A stretch of DNA of 64,000 nt from JBEEOW01 sp041191405. GTDB lineage: Bacteria > Bacteroidota > Bacteroidia > Cytophagales > UBA9547. The stretch spans positions 33,171-97,170 of the forward strand of contig JBEEOW010000014.1 of NCBI GenBank assembly GCA_041191405.1. The letters run 5' to 3'. Shown here in pieces: positions 51,953 to 63,700 of the stretch (position 1 is the stretch's first letter; every line of letters starts with the position of its first letter). Under the pieces are notes generated by a model. That model saw nothing but the letters and a program-made list of their open reading frames with translations, was not told where the DNA came from and did not search any database. The translations under genes were made by a program, and so were the position numbers.

Positions 51953-52726
51953 TTAATCCCAATTTTTCCATGGTGGAGTACCTGATTGCCAAAGCTCTTC
52001 TAGTTTATTTTTGTCACGCAGGGTATCCATGCATTGCCAAAAACCATAATGTTTGTAAGCTTTAAGTTCACCTTCTTTTGCTAAATTTTCAAGAGGTTCA
52101 CGTTCAAAAATTGTTTCATCTCCTGCAATGTATTCAATTACAGATGGTTCACAAACAAAATATCCTCCATTAATCCATGCTCCGTCACCTTTAGGTTTTT
52201 CTAAAAATGAATGAATGGTTTGGTCATTATCAATGCCAAGTGCACCAAATCTGCCTTCGGGTTGAATAGCAGTCATGGTTATTTTTTTGCCATGTTCTTT
52301 ATGGAAATCTACTGTTTCTTTGATATTTACATCAGCAACACCATCGCCATAAGTAAGTAAAAATGGTTCATTACCAATAAATTTGGCTGCACGTTTTATT
52401 CTACCACCTGTAAATGTATTTAAGCCTGTATCAATCAAAGTAACTTTCCAATTCTCCGAAAAATTATCATGCACTTCCATTGAATTATTTTTCAAATCAA
52501 AAGTTACATCACTTTGATGTAAAAAATAATTGGCAAAAAACTCTTTTATCACGTAGCTTTTATATCCTAATAAAATCACAAATTCATTAAAACCATGTTC
52601 TGAATATGATTTCATAATGTGCCATAAAATTGGTTTGCCGCCAATTTCAATCATTGGTTTTGGTTTTGAATCTGTAGCTTCGCTAATTCGAGTGCCAAAG
52701 CCTCCTGCGAGAATAAGTACTTTCAT
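51953..52726 (-). CDS. rfbF: Glucose-1-phosphate cytidylyltransferase
   Basis: 257-residue nucleotidyltransferase making CDP-glucose from CTP and glucose 1-phosphate. N-terminal LILAGGFGTRISEATDSKPKPMIEIGGKPILWHIM is the activation motif; LLTYGDGVADVNI near residue 127 holds the metal Asp; EGRFGALGIDNDQTIHSFLEKPKGDGAWINGGYFV near 165-200 is the RfbF pattern. First committed enzyme of the CDP-deoxyhexose branch. Its ATG is two bases after the stop of the secreted protein upstream, which indicates one operon. Confidence 0.95.
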   Translation of the reverse strand: MKVLILAGGFGTRISEATDSKPKPMIEIGGKPILWHIMKSYSEHGFNEFVILLGYKSYVIKEFFANYFLHQSDVTFDLKNNSMEVHDNFSENWKVTLIDTGLNTFTGGRIKRAAKFIGNEPFLLTYGDGVADVNIKETVDFHKEHGKKITMTAIQPEGRFGALGIDNDQTIHSFLEKPKGDGAWINGGYFVCEPSVIEYIAGDETIFEREPLENLAKEGELKAYKHYGFWQCMDTLRDKNKLEELWQSGTPPWKNWD

Positions 52727-52728
52727 TG

Positions 52729-53994
52729 TTAAGTTTTTTGTTTTTTCTTTTTCGCAGCTGGAAATAGAATATTATTTAAAATTAACCTAAATCCAGGTGA
52801 GTTTGGATGTAGATTTAAATCTGTAGGTTCTTCACCTACATAATGCTCATAATCTTCAGGGTCGTGACCGCCATAAAACGTAAAAAAGCCTTTTTGTATT
52901 GTTCCGTGAATATACTTTGCTTCTCCAATGGATGAATTTTCGCCCATAATGGTAACTTCTGGTTTTATTAATCGCTTTTTGAAACCAGTAGTTTGTCCCA
53001 TATAACCATGAATTAGTGAAGTATGATTTTGGGTTAACATGGTTGGGATTGGATCCCATTTTGCTGAAAATTGAAATAAATTGAAGAAATCATTATCTTC
53101 TCCTAAGCCTCTTTCTCCCTTATTGTTATCAATATTTGAGTACTCATATTCATAAGGATTTCTACTAATTACAAAATTTTGAAAAGCAAAAGTTTGATTA
53201 AAATCTAGTTTTTGTTGGCAATTTGGGTCTGCAGGGTCTCCATCAAACATTGATTCACAAATGTCAGTTCCTGATGCTGCCAATGCAATATCGTAGGTAT
53301 CAGTAGCTGAGCACATTGCAAATAAAAATCCTCCACCTGCAACAAATTCTTTAATTTTTAAAACAGTTGCAAGTTTTAATTTTGACACTTTATTAAAACC
53401 GTGTTTTCTTGCTGATTCTTCGTAAGATTTTTGTTGTGCTTTGTACCAATCTGCATTTGCATAAGATGCGTAAAATTTGCCATATTGACCTGTAAAGTCC
53501 TCATGATGAAGGTGCAACCAATCGTATTTGGTTAATTCATCTCCCATAACTTCATCATCAAAAATGACAGTATATGGTATTTCTGCATAAGTTAACACCA
53601 TTGTTACAGCATCGTCCCATGGTAATTTGTTTTTAGGAGAATACACTGCAACTTTGGGTGCTTTCTCAAGTTTTACAGCGTCCATATTTGCATCTGGAGA
53701 CGCAATTTCAAGTAAAATTTGATTAGCATTATTATCTGATATTTTTTCGTAACTAACTCCTCTTGTATTTAATTCCGTTTCAATACTTGGAGATTGATTT
53801 GTTAAAAATGCACCACCTCTGTAGTTTAAAAGCCAAGTAACTTCTTGACCATTATTTATAATCCAATAGGATATACCATACGCTTTTAAATGATTGCGTT
53901 GCATATCATCCATTGGTATTAATAGCTGACTTGCATTGGCATAATTTAGTCCAAAACTTAATATAAATAATATGTAGATTGCTATTTTGCGCAT
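52729..53994 (-). CDS. Exported protein of the family often labelled 'asparagine synthetase B'
   Basis: 421 residues with signal peptide MRKIAIYILFILSFGLNYANAS. LLIPMDDMQRNHLKAYGISYWIINNGQEVTWLLNYRGGAFL is the start of a Bacteroidota protein often annotated as asparagine synthetase B, but there is no N-terminal catalytic Cys2, no glutaminase motif and no ATP-pyrophosphatase SGGxDS motif, and the protein is exported, so the name is almost surely wrong. AVYSPKNKLPWDDAVTMVLTYAEIPYTVIFDDEV and GGFLFAMCSATDTYDIALAAS resemble a glutamine-amidotransferase/ThuA-like alpha/beta fold. Function unknown. It is two bases upstream of rfbF. Confidence 0.7.
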   Translation of the reverse strand: MRKIAIYILFILSFGLNYANASQLLIPMDDMQRNHLKAYGISYWIINNGQEVTWLLNYRGGAFLTNQSPSIETELNTRGVSYEKISDNNANQILLEIASPDANMDAVKLEKAPKVAVYSPKNKLPWDDAVTMVLTYAEIPYTVIFDDEVMGDELTKYDWLHLHHEDFTGQYGKFYASYANADWYKAQQKSYEESARKHGFNKVSKLKLATVLKIKEFVAGGGFLFAMCSATDTYDIALAASGTDICESMFDGDPADPNCQQKLDFNQTFAFQNFVISRNPYEYEYSNIDNNKGERGLGEDNDFFNLFQFSAKWDPIPTMLTQNHTSLIHGYMGQTTGFKKRLIKPEVTIMGENSSIGEAKYIHGTIQKGFFTFYGGHDPEDYEHYVGEEPTDLNLHPNSPGFRLILNNILFPAAKKKKQKT

Positions 53995-54138
53995 AATATA
54001 TTCAAGCCTTAAATATAAGGAGTTTTGTTTAAAAAGTACATCATTTATTTATTTTAGAAAAATATAGAATCAATAGTTTGTTTTTTTTGATAAAAACTTA
54101 CATTTTTGCTAAAGTCCCTAAAAGGGTATTATGTGATT

Positions 54139-54918
54139 ATGAAGAGATACTTGTGTTTGATTGCATTTTTTGTTGGTTTCATTACAATGAACGCTAACGC
54201 TGCTGTACTTATATTAGCTGGTATATATCAAGGAAAGAATGTCTATATTCAAAATCCTCCTGTAAGTGAATCAGAGTTTTGTGCTGAAGAGGTTTATGTA
54301 AATGATGTTTTGGTAATGTCTAAAATTACAGCAAGTGCTTTTGAAGTTGATTTGTCGCATTTAAAAATGGATGAACCAGTTACTGTTAAAATAGTTCATA
54401 AAGAAGGTTGTAAGCCAAAAGTATTAAACCCTCAGGTGTTAAGAGTAAATAGTGCTTTTCAATTTAATTCATTTATTGTTGATGAAAGAAAATTGTCGTG
54501 GTCTACGAAAGGAGAGAAGGCAGGAGGTAAAATGTTTATTGAGCAATTTTTAAATAATAATTGGGTTGTAGTTAAAGAAATCACAGGTCATGGTTCTATT
54601 ACATTAAATAATTATCAAATTGAAGAAATGCACCATTCAGGGGTAAATAAATATAGAGTAAAATTTTTAGAGCATGATGGTCCTTCGTATTATTCAAAAG
54701 TAGTTGAATATCAATCATCAAAAAAACCTGTTGATTTTACTCCAAAACGTGTAACTACTCTTGTATATTTATCTAGAGCTGTGCCTTGGGAAGTAATTGA
54801 TTCTTATGGTAATGTAATCAAAAAAGGAACTGGTAAAGAAATTGATATGCATTCATTGAAAGAGGGTGTGTATTATCTGAATTTTGATAACAGAACAGAG
54901 AAAGTACTTAAAAAGTAG
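54139..54918 (+). CDS. Exported protein of unknown function
   Basis: 259 residues from the ATG at 54139, followed by a signal peptide (RYLCLIAFFVGFITMNANAA); a longer frame from the TTG at 54106 would begin at or before the likely transcription start (TTTG, 18 bases, TACATTTT just upstream). The mature part is beta-rich: AVLILAGIYQGKNVYIQNP, SEFCAEEVYVNDVL, MDEPVTVKIVHKEGCKPKVLN, WSTKGEKAGGKMFIEQFLN, YRVKFLEHDGPSYYSKVVEY, i.e. two or three immunoglobulin-like or fibronectin-like sheets. The end TLVYLSRAVPWEVIDSYGNVIKKGTGKEIDMHSLKEGVYYLNF resembles a T9SS type A sorting-like fold (DSYGNVIKKG, LKEGVYYLNFDN) in degenerate form, though it lacks a convincing signal. Confidence 0.7.
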   Translation: MKRYLCLIAFFVGFITMNANAAVLILAGIYQGKNVYIQNPPVSESEFCAEEVYVNDVLVMSKITASAFEVDLSHLKMDEPVTVKIVHKEGCKPKVLNPQVLRVNSAFQFNSFIVDERKLSWSTKGEKAGGKMFIEQFLNNNWVVVKEITGHGSITLNNYQIEEMHHSGVNKYRVKFLEHDGPSYYSKVVEYQSSKKPVDFTPKRVTTLVYLSRAVPWEVIDSYGNVIKKGTGKEIDMHSLKEGVYYLNFDNRTEKVLKK

Positions 54919-55095
54919 TGTTTAGTACAGGGTACAAAGTATAGAGTACTGATTACGAAGTGTTTGTACTAGTTATTTACTGTTCAGTAGGGTAATGTTC
55001 TTTTTTAGGCAATTATGTATCGTATTTTATTTTTTTTATATATTATCTTGCGTTGACAAAGGTTTATTCGTAAAAAAACTTTAAACTTTAAACTC

Positions 55096-57501
55096 TCACT
55101 TCAATCCAACAATAGTACAACCTTCGCCACCTCTGTCGGCATGTTCGCTATTAATTGATGAAACCTGTTTTATTTGTTTTAATCTTTCACGAAGCATTTT
55201 TCTTAAAATACCATCACCATTACCATGAATAATTTTGATTTCATGTTTATTTAAAATCAAAGCATTGTCTAGAAATGTTTCTAATTCGGCAATTGCTTCC
55301 TCAGTTCTCATGCCTCTAACATCTAATTCACCAGAAAAATGCATAACCTTTTCTGTAATGTTAGTTGTGATATTTGAGTTTTTGAATAATTTTAATTGAT
55401 GGTTTTGTTCTCTTTTAGAAATACATTCCAGTTTGTTGAGTTTCACATTGGTTCTTAAATCCCCAATCGACATTTCAACATTATTACCATTTATAGAAAG
55501 TACTTCACCAATTGTTTCAGTACCTTTCATACGTACCCAACATCCTTTAACTATCAGGCCTTTTTCTAAACTAATTTCTTCTTCATTCTTATTTTCAATA
55601 GGGTTTGTGATAATTTCAGATTTTAATTTAGTACCAAAATCTTTTAAATCTTCTCTTATCAGTTTTGTGATTTCTTTTTCAGCTTTATTTTCTTTTATTT
55701 CCCTAATTGTAGTTTCTATTTTTTGATTTGCATCAGCAATCAATTGTTTTGCTTTTTGTTTTGCCTCATTTAAAACTGATTTTTTATTATCTTCTAAAAA
55801 TGTTTGTAAAGATTCGTAATGAGCAATTTTTTGAGCTAAATCTTTTTGTTGTTGTTTGGCTTTTGTAAGTGCTTCGTCTAGTTTGGCTTGGTCATTTTGA
55901 GCTTGAGCCATTAACTTATCAAAATTCACTTGTGATTGACCAACCTTTTGTTTTGCTAACTCTAAAATATGTTTTGGCAACCCAATTTTGTTGGCAATTT
56001 CAAGTGCAAATGAACTTCCTGGTTTCCCCATATCAAGTTGATACAACGGACGAAGTTCATCTAAGTCATAACGCATTGCACCATTAATTAAACCAGAAGT
56101 GTTTTCGGCTACCTTTTTTAAATTTGCATAATGAGTTGTTATTACAGCAAAAACATTTTTTTTATTTATCTCCAATAAAATACTTTCGGCAATGGCGCCT
56201 CCATATTGCGGTTCAGTTCCACCACCAAATTCATCAATAAGTACCAATGATTTACCACCACAATTTTCAACCAAGGTTTTCATTGATGTTAGATGAGAAC
56301 TATAGGTACTCAAATCATTTTCAATAGATTGTTCGTCGCCAATATCAACAAACATATCTTTAAAAATACTCATTTCTGAACCTTCTTTTGCTGTAACAGC
56401 CAATCCGCATTGAAACATATATTGTAACAGACCAACCGTTTTCAAACAAACTGATTTTCCACCAGCATTTGGTCCACTTATAATAAGTATGCGTTCTTTG
56501 GGTTGAAGGATAATGCTAAGCGGCTCAACTTTTTTTCCAACTTTATTATTGTTATACCATAATAAAGGGTGACGAGCATCTCTTAGTTTTATAATCTGAC
56601 TTTTTGAAATCTCTAAAACAGTTGCTTGCAATAAACCTGCAAGTTGTGCTTTTGCTCTAATGAAATCCATCAAACCTAAAAAATGAACACTTTTTTGAAG
56701 TTCGGGAACAACTTTACATACTTGTGCAGTTAAATTAGTAAGTAACTTAATAATTTCACGGCGTTCCATATATTCCAATTCCTTGATTCTATTGTTAGTT
56801 TCAAGTAATTCTACAGGTTCAATGTATGATGTTTGTCCAGAAGCCGATTCGTCAATAACAAAACCTTGGATTTTTCTCTTATACTCAGCAGCAATTGGCA
56901 TTACCAATCTACCATTACGAACAGTTACAGAAGTATCATCTTCGCAATAGCCTGCAGATTTATATTTTCTTAAAAGTGTTTCTGATAATTTTCTTAGCGA
57001 ACTCGATTCATAATTTAATTCATATCTAATTGCTTTCAAATCTGAACTTGCATCACTTCTAACTTTTCCTTTATCATCAATTACAGCTTCAATCGCTTTT
57101 AATAATTGTTGTTGCGAAACAATATTTTCAGACAAAGCCAATAGTGCCGAAAAATGAGTAGGGTCGAGGGTATGTAAAAATTTCAGAATTTGATTAATTG
57201 TACCAAGCGAAAGTTTGATTTTAAAAAGTTCTTCTTCACTTAGCCAATTCCCAATAATATTAGCTTTAATTAATTCTTCATTAATGTCAAAATAGTTTTG
57301 ATGAGGAAAAGGTAAGCCAGCTTCAAGTAATTGTGTCATTTCACGCAATTGAGCCAGTAATTTTTCCAATCTGTTACTATCAGTTTGAAACTTCATTGAA
57401 TTTGCAAATTTTTGTCCCATCGGACTAATGCATTGTTCGTTTAAAATTTCTCTGATTTTATCAAAACCAATTTTTTGTTCAATATGATTTGGGAAAAGCA
57501 T
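55096..57501 (-). CDS. mutS2: MutS2 family ATPase/endonuclease
   Basis: 801 residues. Core and lever region to ~300, Walker A in ILIISGPNAGGKSVCLKTVGLLQY near residue 338, SSHLTSMK and Walker B LVLIDEFGGGTEPQYGGAIAESILL near 415-440, coiled coil rich in K/Q/E around 510-640, KOW-like beta part near 650-700, and a C-terminal Smr domain (ELDVRGMRTEEAIAELETFLDNAL, KIIHGNGDGILRKMLRERL) with the HGxG motif. MutS2 suppresses recombination in some bacteria and rescues collided ribosomes in Bacillus subtilis. Single-gene unit, divergent from the giant adhesin. Confidence 0.95.
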   Translation of the reverse strand: MLFPNHIEQKIGFDKIREILNEQCISPMGQKFANSMKFQTDSNRLEKLLAQLREMTQLLEAGLPFPHQNYFDINEELIKANIIGNWLSEEELFKIKLSLGTINQILKFLHTLDPTHFSALLALSENIVSQQQLLKAIEAVIDDKGKVRSDASSDLKAIRYELNYESSSLRKLSETLLRKYKSAGYCEDDTSVTVRNGRLVMPIAAEYKRKIQGFVIDESASGQTSYIEPVELLETNNRIKELEYMERREIIKLLTNLTAQVCKVVPELQKSVHFLGLMDFIRAKAQLAGLLQATVLEISKSQIIKLRDARHPLLWYNNNKVGKKVEPLSIILQPKERILIISGPNAGGKSVCLKTVGLLQYMFQCGLAVTAKEGSEMSIFKDMFVDIGDEQSIENDLSTYSSHLTSMKTLVENCGGKSLVLIDEFGGGTEPQYGGAIAESILLEINKKNVFAVITTHYANLKKVAENTSGLINGAMRYDLDELRPLYQLDMGKPGSSFALEIANKIGLPKHILELAKQKVGQSQVNFDKLMAQAQNDQAKLDEALTKAKQQQKDLAQKIAHYESLQTFLEDNKKSVLNEAKQKAKQLIADANQKIETTIREIKENKAEKEITKLIREDLKDFGTKLKSEIITNPIENKNEEEISLEKGLIVKGCWVRMKGTETIGEVLSINGNNVEMSIGDLRTNVKLNKLECISKREQNHQLKLFKNSNITTNITEKVMHFSGELDVRGMRTEEAIAELETFLDNALILNKHEIKIIHGNGDGILRKMLRERLKQIKQVSSINSEHADRGGEGCTIVGLK

Positions 57502-57795
57502 AATACAATTAATTCTAACTCCAAAATTGCAAATAAATTATGTAAGCATAACTGTATTTTTAAAAGATTGATTATGATTTTTGTTATAATATTTTAAAAA
57601 TGTAACTTAAGTGGTTAATAATTAATACTTTTTATTTTGAATTGATATTTTTTTGAATAAATTTGTTTTTCGAGGGTTACTTTTTGTGACTTTCACGTAT
57701 AATTTAACGATGAATTGTGTTATATTAGAATTAAACCTTTTCTAGTATATCATAATAGAATCTTAAATATTGAAATAAACACAATTACGCACTAT
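57502..57795. other. Intergenic region between mutS2 and the giant adhesin gene
   Basis: 294 AT-rich bases with promoters for two divergent genes. No convincing TTTG-N19-TAnnTTTG pair was found for either. No RNA structure or ORF stands out. Confidence 0.5.
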
Positions 57796-60700
57796 ATGTT
57801 TAAATTATTTCGAAAAATTGCTACAATTTGTATTGTATTGGCAAGTACAATTGTAGTTAATGCACAAACAACCCAAATAAATTGGGGTACTTTCGTTTCA
57901 CTAAGGCCAGATTTGACTAATCAAGGTTCTTCTTATCAAAGAGATTTAGCATCTGATTTAAGTGGAAATGTATTCGGTGCTGGAAATACTAATATCGGTC
58001 AAGCTCCAATTGGTGTAGCTTCAGGAACTATTGTAGATAACTCTTTTGGAGGAGGTCAATGGGATGGATATTTGTATAAATTAGCTGCCGATGGTAAATC
58101 ACTTCTATGGTGGACTTATTTAGGCGGTGCTGGTAATGACGATATTTGGTCTGTCGAATTTTCCAAAGAAGGAGCGAATGAATTTGTTTATTGTGCTGGT
58201 TTCGCTGACAAAGATATTCCTGTAACTGGTTCTACTGTTGTTAAGGGAGCATACAAAACGCAGCGTGATGCATTTTTAGCAAAGTTTAATGCATTAACTG
58301 GAGAGCTTGTTTGGCTTTCTTGGATTGGTAGTGCAAAAGATGATTGTGGATTTGGAGTAAAAGTTACATCTAATTATGTTCACATGGTTGGTTTTGCATC
58401 TCGTGGAATTCCAACTACAGCTAATTCATACAAAACTACTTTAGTAGATGATTGGACATATGATGGTTTTTATTCAAGATTTGATTTTTCTGGAAACATA
58501 AACTATTGTACTTACACCAACTTCCCTAGTTCATTTATGGATATTAATAGTGGAAAAGGAGCAATGGGTGCAAGAGGTGTTGATGTAATATCCGATAACG
58601 ATGTTATAATTGCAGGTACTACTTATGGAAATGATATTTCTACTGAAAAAAATAATGCTGCTTTAAAAACAACTGGAGTAGTACCAACTGCTGAAGTTGG
58701 ATTTATTTTAAGATTAAATCCTGTATCATCGGGGGCAAATGATTATTTATTCGGATCAAAAATTAGAACTAAAGCTTCAGGAGCTTATACTTTTGCTTCA
58801 GATGTTAGATATAGTAATGGAAGTTTTTATTTACTTGGATATTCAGATGGTGTAGTTGCTAATATTCCAACTGGTGCATTTCAAGAAACAAATGCTGGAG
58901 CTGTAGATGTTTTTTTATACAAAGTGAAAGCTTCTGATTATTCTTTTGAAAATGCTTCAATGTATGGAGGTAATGGTAATGATTTTGCAGCATCTTTAAC
59001 TGTTTGTTCATTAGAGCCAACTTTCACTGGTCAAACTGCTTCTAGCAATTTACCTGCTGTTGGTGCTTTAACAACTGGAACTCTATCTTCTCCTACTAGA
59101 AATTTAAATACTTTTAAAGGTGGTGGTAACGATATGTTTACAGCATCTTTAAAAGATGATTTTAAATCTGTAACTTTTTCTACATATTTAGGTGGTACAT
59201 TTGATGAACACCCTTTTACTTCTTATACTTTATATGGTAAAACAGGAGGTCATGCATTAAATGGTAGTAATTTATTAGTTGGTGCATCAACACACTCTTT
59301 TTCTGATATGCCTACTACAACAAATGGTATGCACCATGTAACTAAAACAGTTGCTAATAATATTACATCTCCTGACTTAGATTTTATTGTAAGTTTTGCT
59401 AAAACAGGCGGTACTTGTGCTTTAGTCGCTACAGTAGCACCCGATTTAGATGTTGATGCATTGAATGATAGTGCAACAGGTAAAGATTATAAAACTACTT
59501 ATGTTGAAAATACTTCTTCTATTTCAGTTGTAAATACTAAATCTGGTGGTGTTGTAATTACAGATTCTGATGATTCAAATATGAAGAGTGCTGTTATTAC
59601 ATTAACCAATACACAAGCAAATGATGTATTTACAGTTACAGGAACTTTACCAACAGGGATTACAAGTGCAATTACCACAAGTGGAACAAATACTATAATT
59701 ACACTTTCAGGTTCGGCAACCAAAGCTGATTATCAGACTGCTTTAACATTAATTAAATTTTCAAACACATCTGATAATCCAAATACTACCGATAGAAATA
59801 TTACTTTCCAAGTAACAGATAATTCTAGTTCTTCACTTAGTAACACTGCAATAACTACTATTAAATTTAAAGCATTAAACGATAAAACTGTACTTGATTT
59901 AGATGCTTTAGGGGATAGTGTTGCAACTGGTTTTGATTATAAAACTACTTATACGGAGCAACAATCAGGTGTTACTATTGGTAATAATAAATCAAATGGA
60001 GTGTCAATAACTGATGCTGATAATACTACTCTTACTGGAGCAACTATTGTTCTAACAAATACCAAAGCTTCTGATGTTTTTGTTGTATCAAACAGTACAG
60101 CTTTAACGGCTTTAGGAATATCTGCTACATCAACAGTTTCAGGTCAGAATACTTACATTAGGTTTACTGGTACAACTTCTTTAGCTAATTATCAATCTGC
60201 TATAAAGTTAGTTACGTTTAGTAACACTGCTGATAATCCTGATTTAACAACAAGAAATGTAAAGGTTACTGTATTTGATGGAACTGATTCAAGTAATACA
60301 GCAAATACAACTATTGTGTTTAGAGCATTGAACGACTGCCCAACTCTTTCTAATGCAACAAATTTTGCAACTAGTTATACAGAAAATGGAGCAAAAGTAG
60401 CTGTAGTAAATTCTACATTTGGAATTACTGATGTTGATTTAGCTAATGCTTCCTCTACTCAAGCTTGGACAGCAACTATTCAACTTACCAATGGTGTAAC
60501 ACTTGATAGTTTATTTGTACCTACTTCTGCAAATGGATTTACAGTAAATACTCCTGTATATGCTTATCCAAATGTAACTGTATCAATTTCAGGTACAGGA
60601 ACAGCTTCAAATTTAGCAAATTTGGTTAAAGCGATAACATTTAAATCTGGCTCAGAAAATCCATCTACTACTTCTAGAACTGTTAATATTGCAATTAACG

Positions 60701-63700
60701 ATGGGATTTGTTCTGGAAATGGAAATTCTACAATTTCAATAACAAGAGTTAATGACAATCCTGTACTAGACTTGGATGGAAATGACGATAGTGGAAAAAC
60801 TGGTGCTGATTTCCAAACTACTTATACTGAAAAAGGTTCGGATAAAAATATTGCTGATAGTGATATAATTATTACTGATGTTGATAATACAAATTTAAGT
60901 TCAGCAACTATTATTTTAACCAACAAACAAGTTGGAGATACTATAAAAGTAGGTACATTATTAGGAGGTATTACATCATCTGTTGTTTCAAATGCTGGTA
61001 CTATTACTATTACTTTATCAGGTTCAACAACTTTAGCGAATTACCAAACAACTATTAGAAACATAGTTTATGGCAATTCAAGTTCAAATCCAAGCACAAC
61101 AGATAGATTTGTAACAGTACAAGTGAATGATGGAGCAGCTAATAGTAATTTAGCTACAACAACAATTAAATTTACTGCAGTTAACGATAATCCAAATATT
61201 GATTTGGATGCAAATAATAATTCTGGTAAAACTGGAAATGATTATCAAACTACATTTGTTGAAAAAAGTTCAGGTGTGACAATTGGTGATGTTGATACTA
61301 AGGTTACAGATATTGATAGTCCAAATTTAACTTCAGCAACAATAGTATTAACAAACAAAAAAGCTGGAGATTATTTAGTTTTGGGTACTTTAACAGGTAT
61401 CACTGCAACTGTAGATTCATCTATTGCTGGTAAAATTACTGTTTCGTTTTCTGGTAGTACTTCTTTATTAAACTACGAAAATGCTATCAAATCAATTACT
61501 TTTAAAAATGGTTCGCTAGCTCCCGATACTACAACAAGAGTTTTAACTGTTGTTGTAAATGATGGATCTTCAACTAATAATTTAAGTAATACTGCTACAT
61601 CATTTATTAAGTTTACTTTAGTAAATGATTGTCCAATAGTAGACTTAAACACAAGTACCAACGGCAACAATGAAGTAGCAACTTATATCGAAAATGCTTC
61701 AGCAGTAAACATTGTTGGTAACAATATTTCAATTACGGATCCAGATAAAACCTCACAAGTTTGGAATGTAAAAGTAGAATTGTCAAATGCATTTGCATTG
61801 GATAGTTTATTTAAATCTGGAAATGTTGGTTCTTTAACTATAGGTAATCCTGATTATACCACTATTCCAGGTAAAATTTCAATCACAATATCAGGAACAG
61901 GCACAGGTGCACAAATTGCTTCAGCAATCAGTGGTATTAAATTCAAAACCGGATCAAACAATCCAGATTTAACACCTCGAGTTATAACTATCGATGTGAG
62001 TGATGATGCAACACCAGCATGTAAAGTTTCAACTACATCAACAATATCAATAAAATCTACTAATGATTGTCCTGTTGTTGATTTAAATACAAACTCAACA
62101 TCAGATTTTTCAACAATTTTTGTGGAGCAAGGAGCAAAAGTAAATGTAACAAGTTCAAATGTCTCAATTACTGATGTTGATAATGCCACTCAAAATTGGA
62201 CTGCAAAAGTTGAGTTAACCAATGCTGTTTCACTTGACTCATTATTCTCAACTGTAACGGTGGCAGGATTTACAGTAAACCCAGTTTCTTACACCTCAGG
62301 AAAAGTAACAGTAAATATCACTGGTACAGGTACAGGTGCTGATTTAGCTTCAATAGTAAAAGGAATCACTTATAAATCAGGTTCATTAAATCCTGATGTA
62401 ACTACAAGAAATATAGTAGTATCTATTTCAGATGATTCATCTTGTACAGCAACAGCTAATTCAACTATTTCTATTAATCTAGTTAATGATGCTTCATCAT
62501 TAACCCTAGATGATAATAATAGTGCTGGTACAATCAAAAATACAGATTTCCAAACCACATTTACTGAGCAAACAACAGCTGTAAATATTGGTGACGTTGA
62601 TACAAAAATTACTGATGTAGATAATACTACTCAAAGCTCAGCAACTATCACATTAACTAATAAAAAAGCTGGAGATATTATTCAAGTTGGTGCTTTAACA
62701 GGTGGCATAATTGCAAGTTACGATTCATCACAAGTAGGCAAAGTGGTAATCACACTATCGGGTGTAACAACTCTTGCTAATTATCAAGATGCCATTAGAA
62801 ACATCAACTTCCAAAACAACAGAGATAATGTTGATACTACCACTCGTGTAATTGAAGTTACTGTAAATGATGGTACAACTAATAGCAATATTGCTACAAG
62901 TTTTATCAAAGTTATCAATGTAAATGATACTGTTATTGTTAAAAACGAAACCGTTGTAACAAACGAAGATGTAACAATTACAAATAATCTTTCAACTATC
63001 ACCTCAAATGATGTTGACCCAGATGGAGATGTATTAACAGTAACAGGTATTGTAACCAATACTAAAAATGGTACAATTAATATTGTTGGAAATACTTATG
63101 TGTATGATCCAAATAAATTTTTCTTTGGAAAAGATACCGCAGTATTTAATGTATGCGACCCTAAAGGTGCTTGTAGAAAAGATACTTTGTTTATTACAGT
63201 AAATCCAGTAAGTGATGGATTGAAATTAGATTTAGATGTGAATGATGATAATGACAAGTTTGATTCAACAGGTTATCAAACCACATTTACAGAAAATGAT
63301 GCACATTTAGGAATTGATATTACCGATAATGATGTAAGTATTTTCAATCCTGATTTATTTGACATGACCACTGCTACTTTTATTTTAACAAATAAAAAGC
63401 TGGGTGATTCATTGTATGTAAATGGAGCATTAGAAGCTGGTTTAACATCAACGTTAGTATCTACTGGAAATACATTAACATTAACTGTTTCTGGTTTGAA
63501 AGATTCAACTGCTTATAAAAATCTCTTGACCCAAATTCAGTTTAAAAACAATAGAGACGATGTAGATACTACTACTCGTGTTATCAATGTAACTGTTGCT
63601 AATACTGATGGAACAAGTAATATTGCACAATCATTGATTAAAGTTGTAAATATCAATGATACAGTAATTGTTGAAAATGAATCTTACACAATCAATGAAG

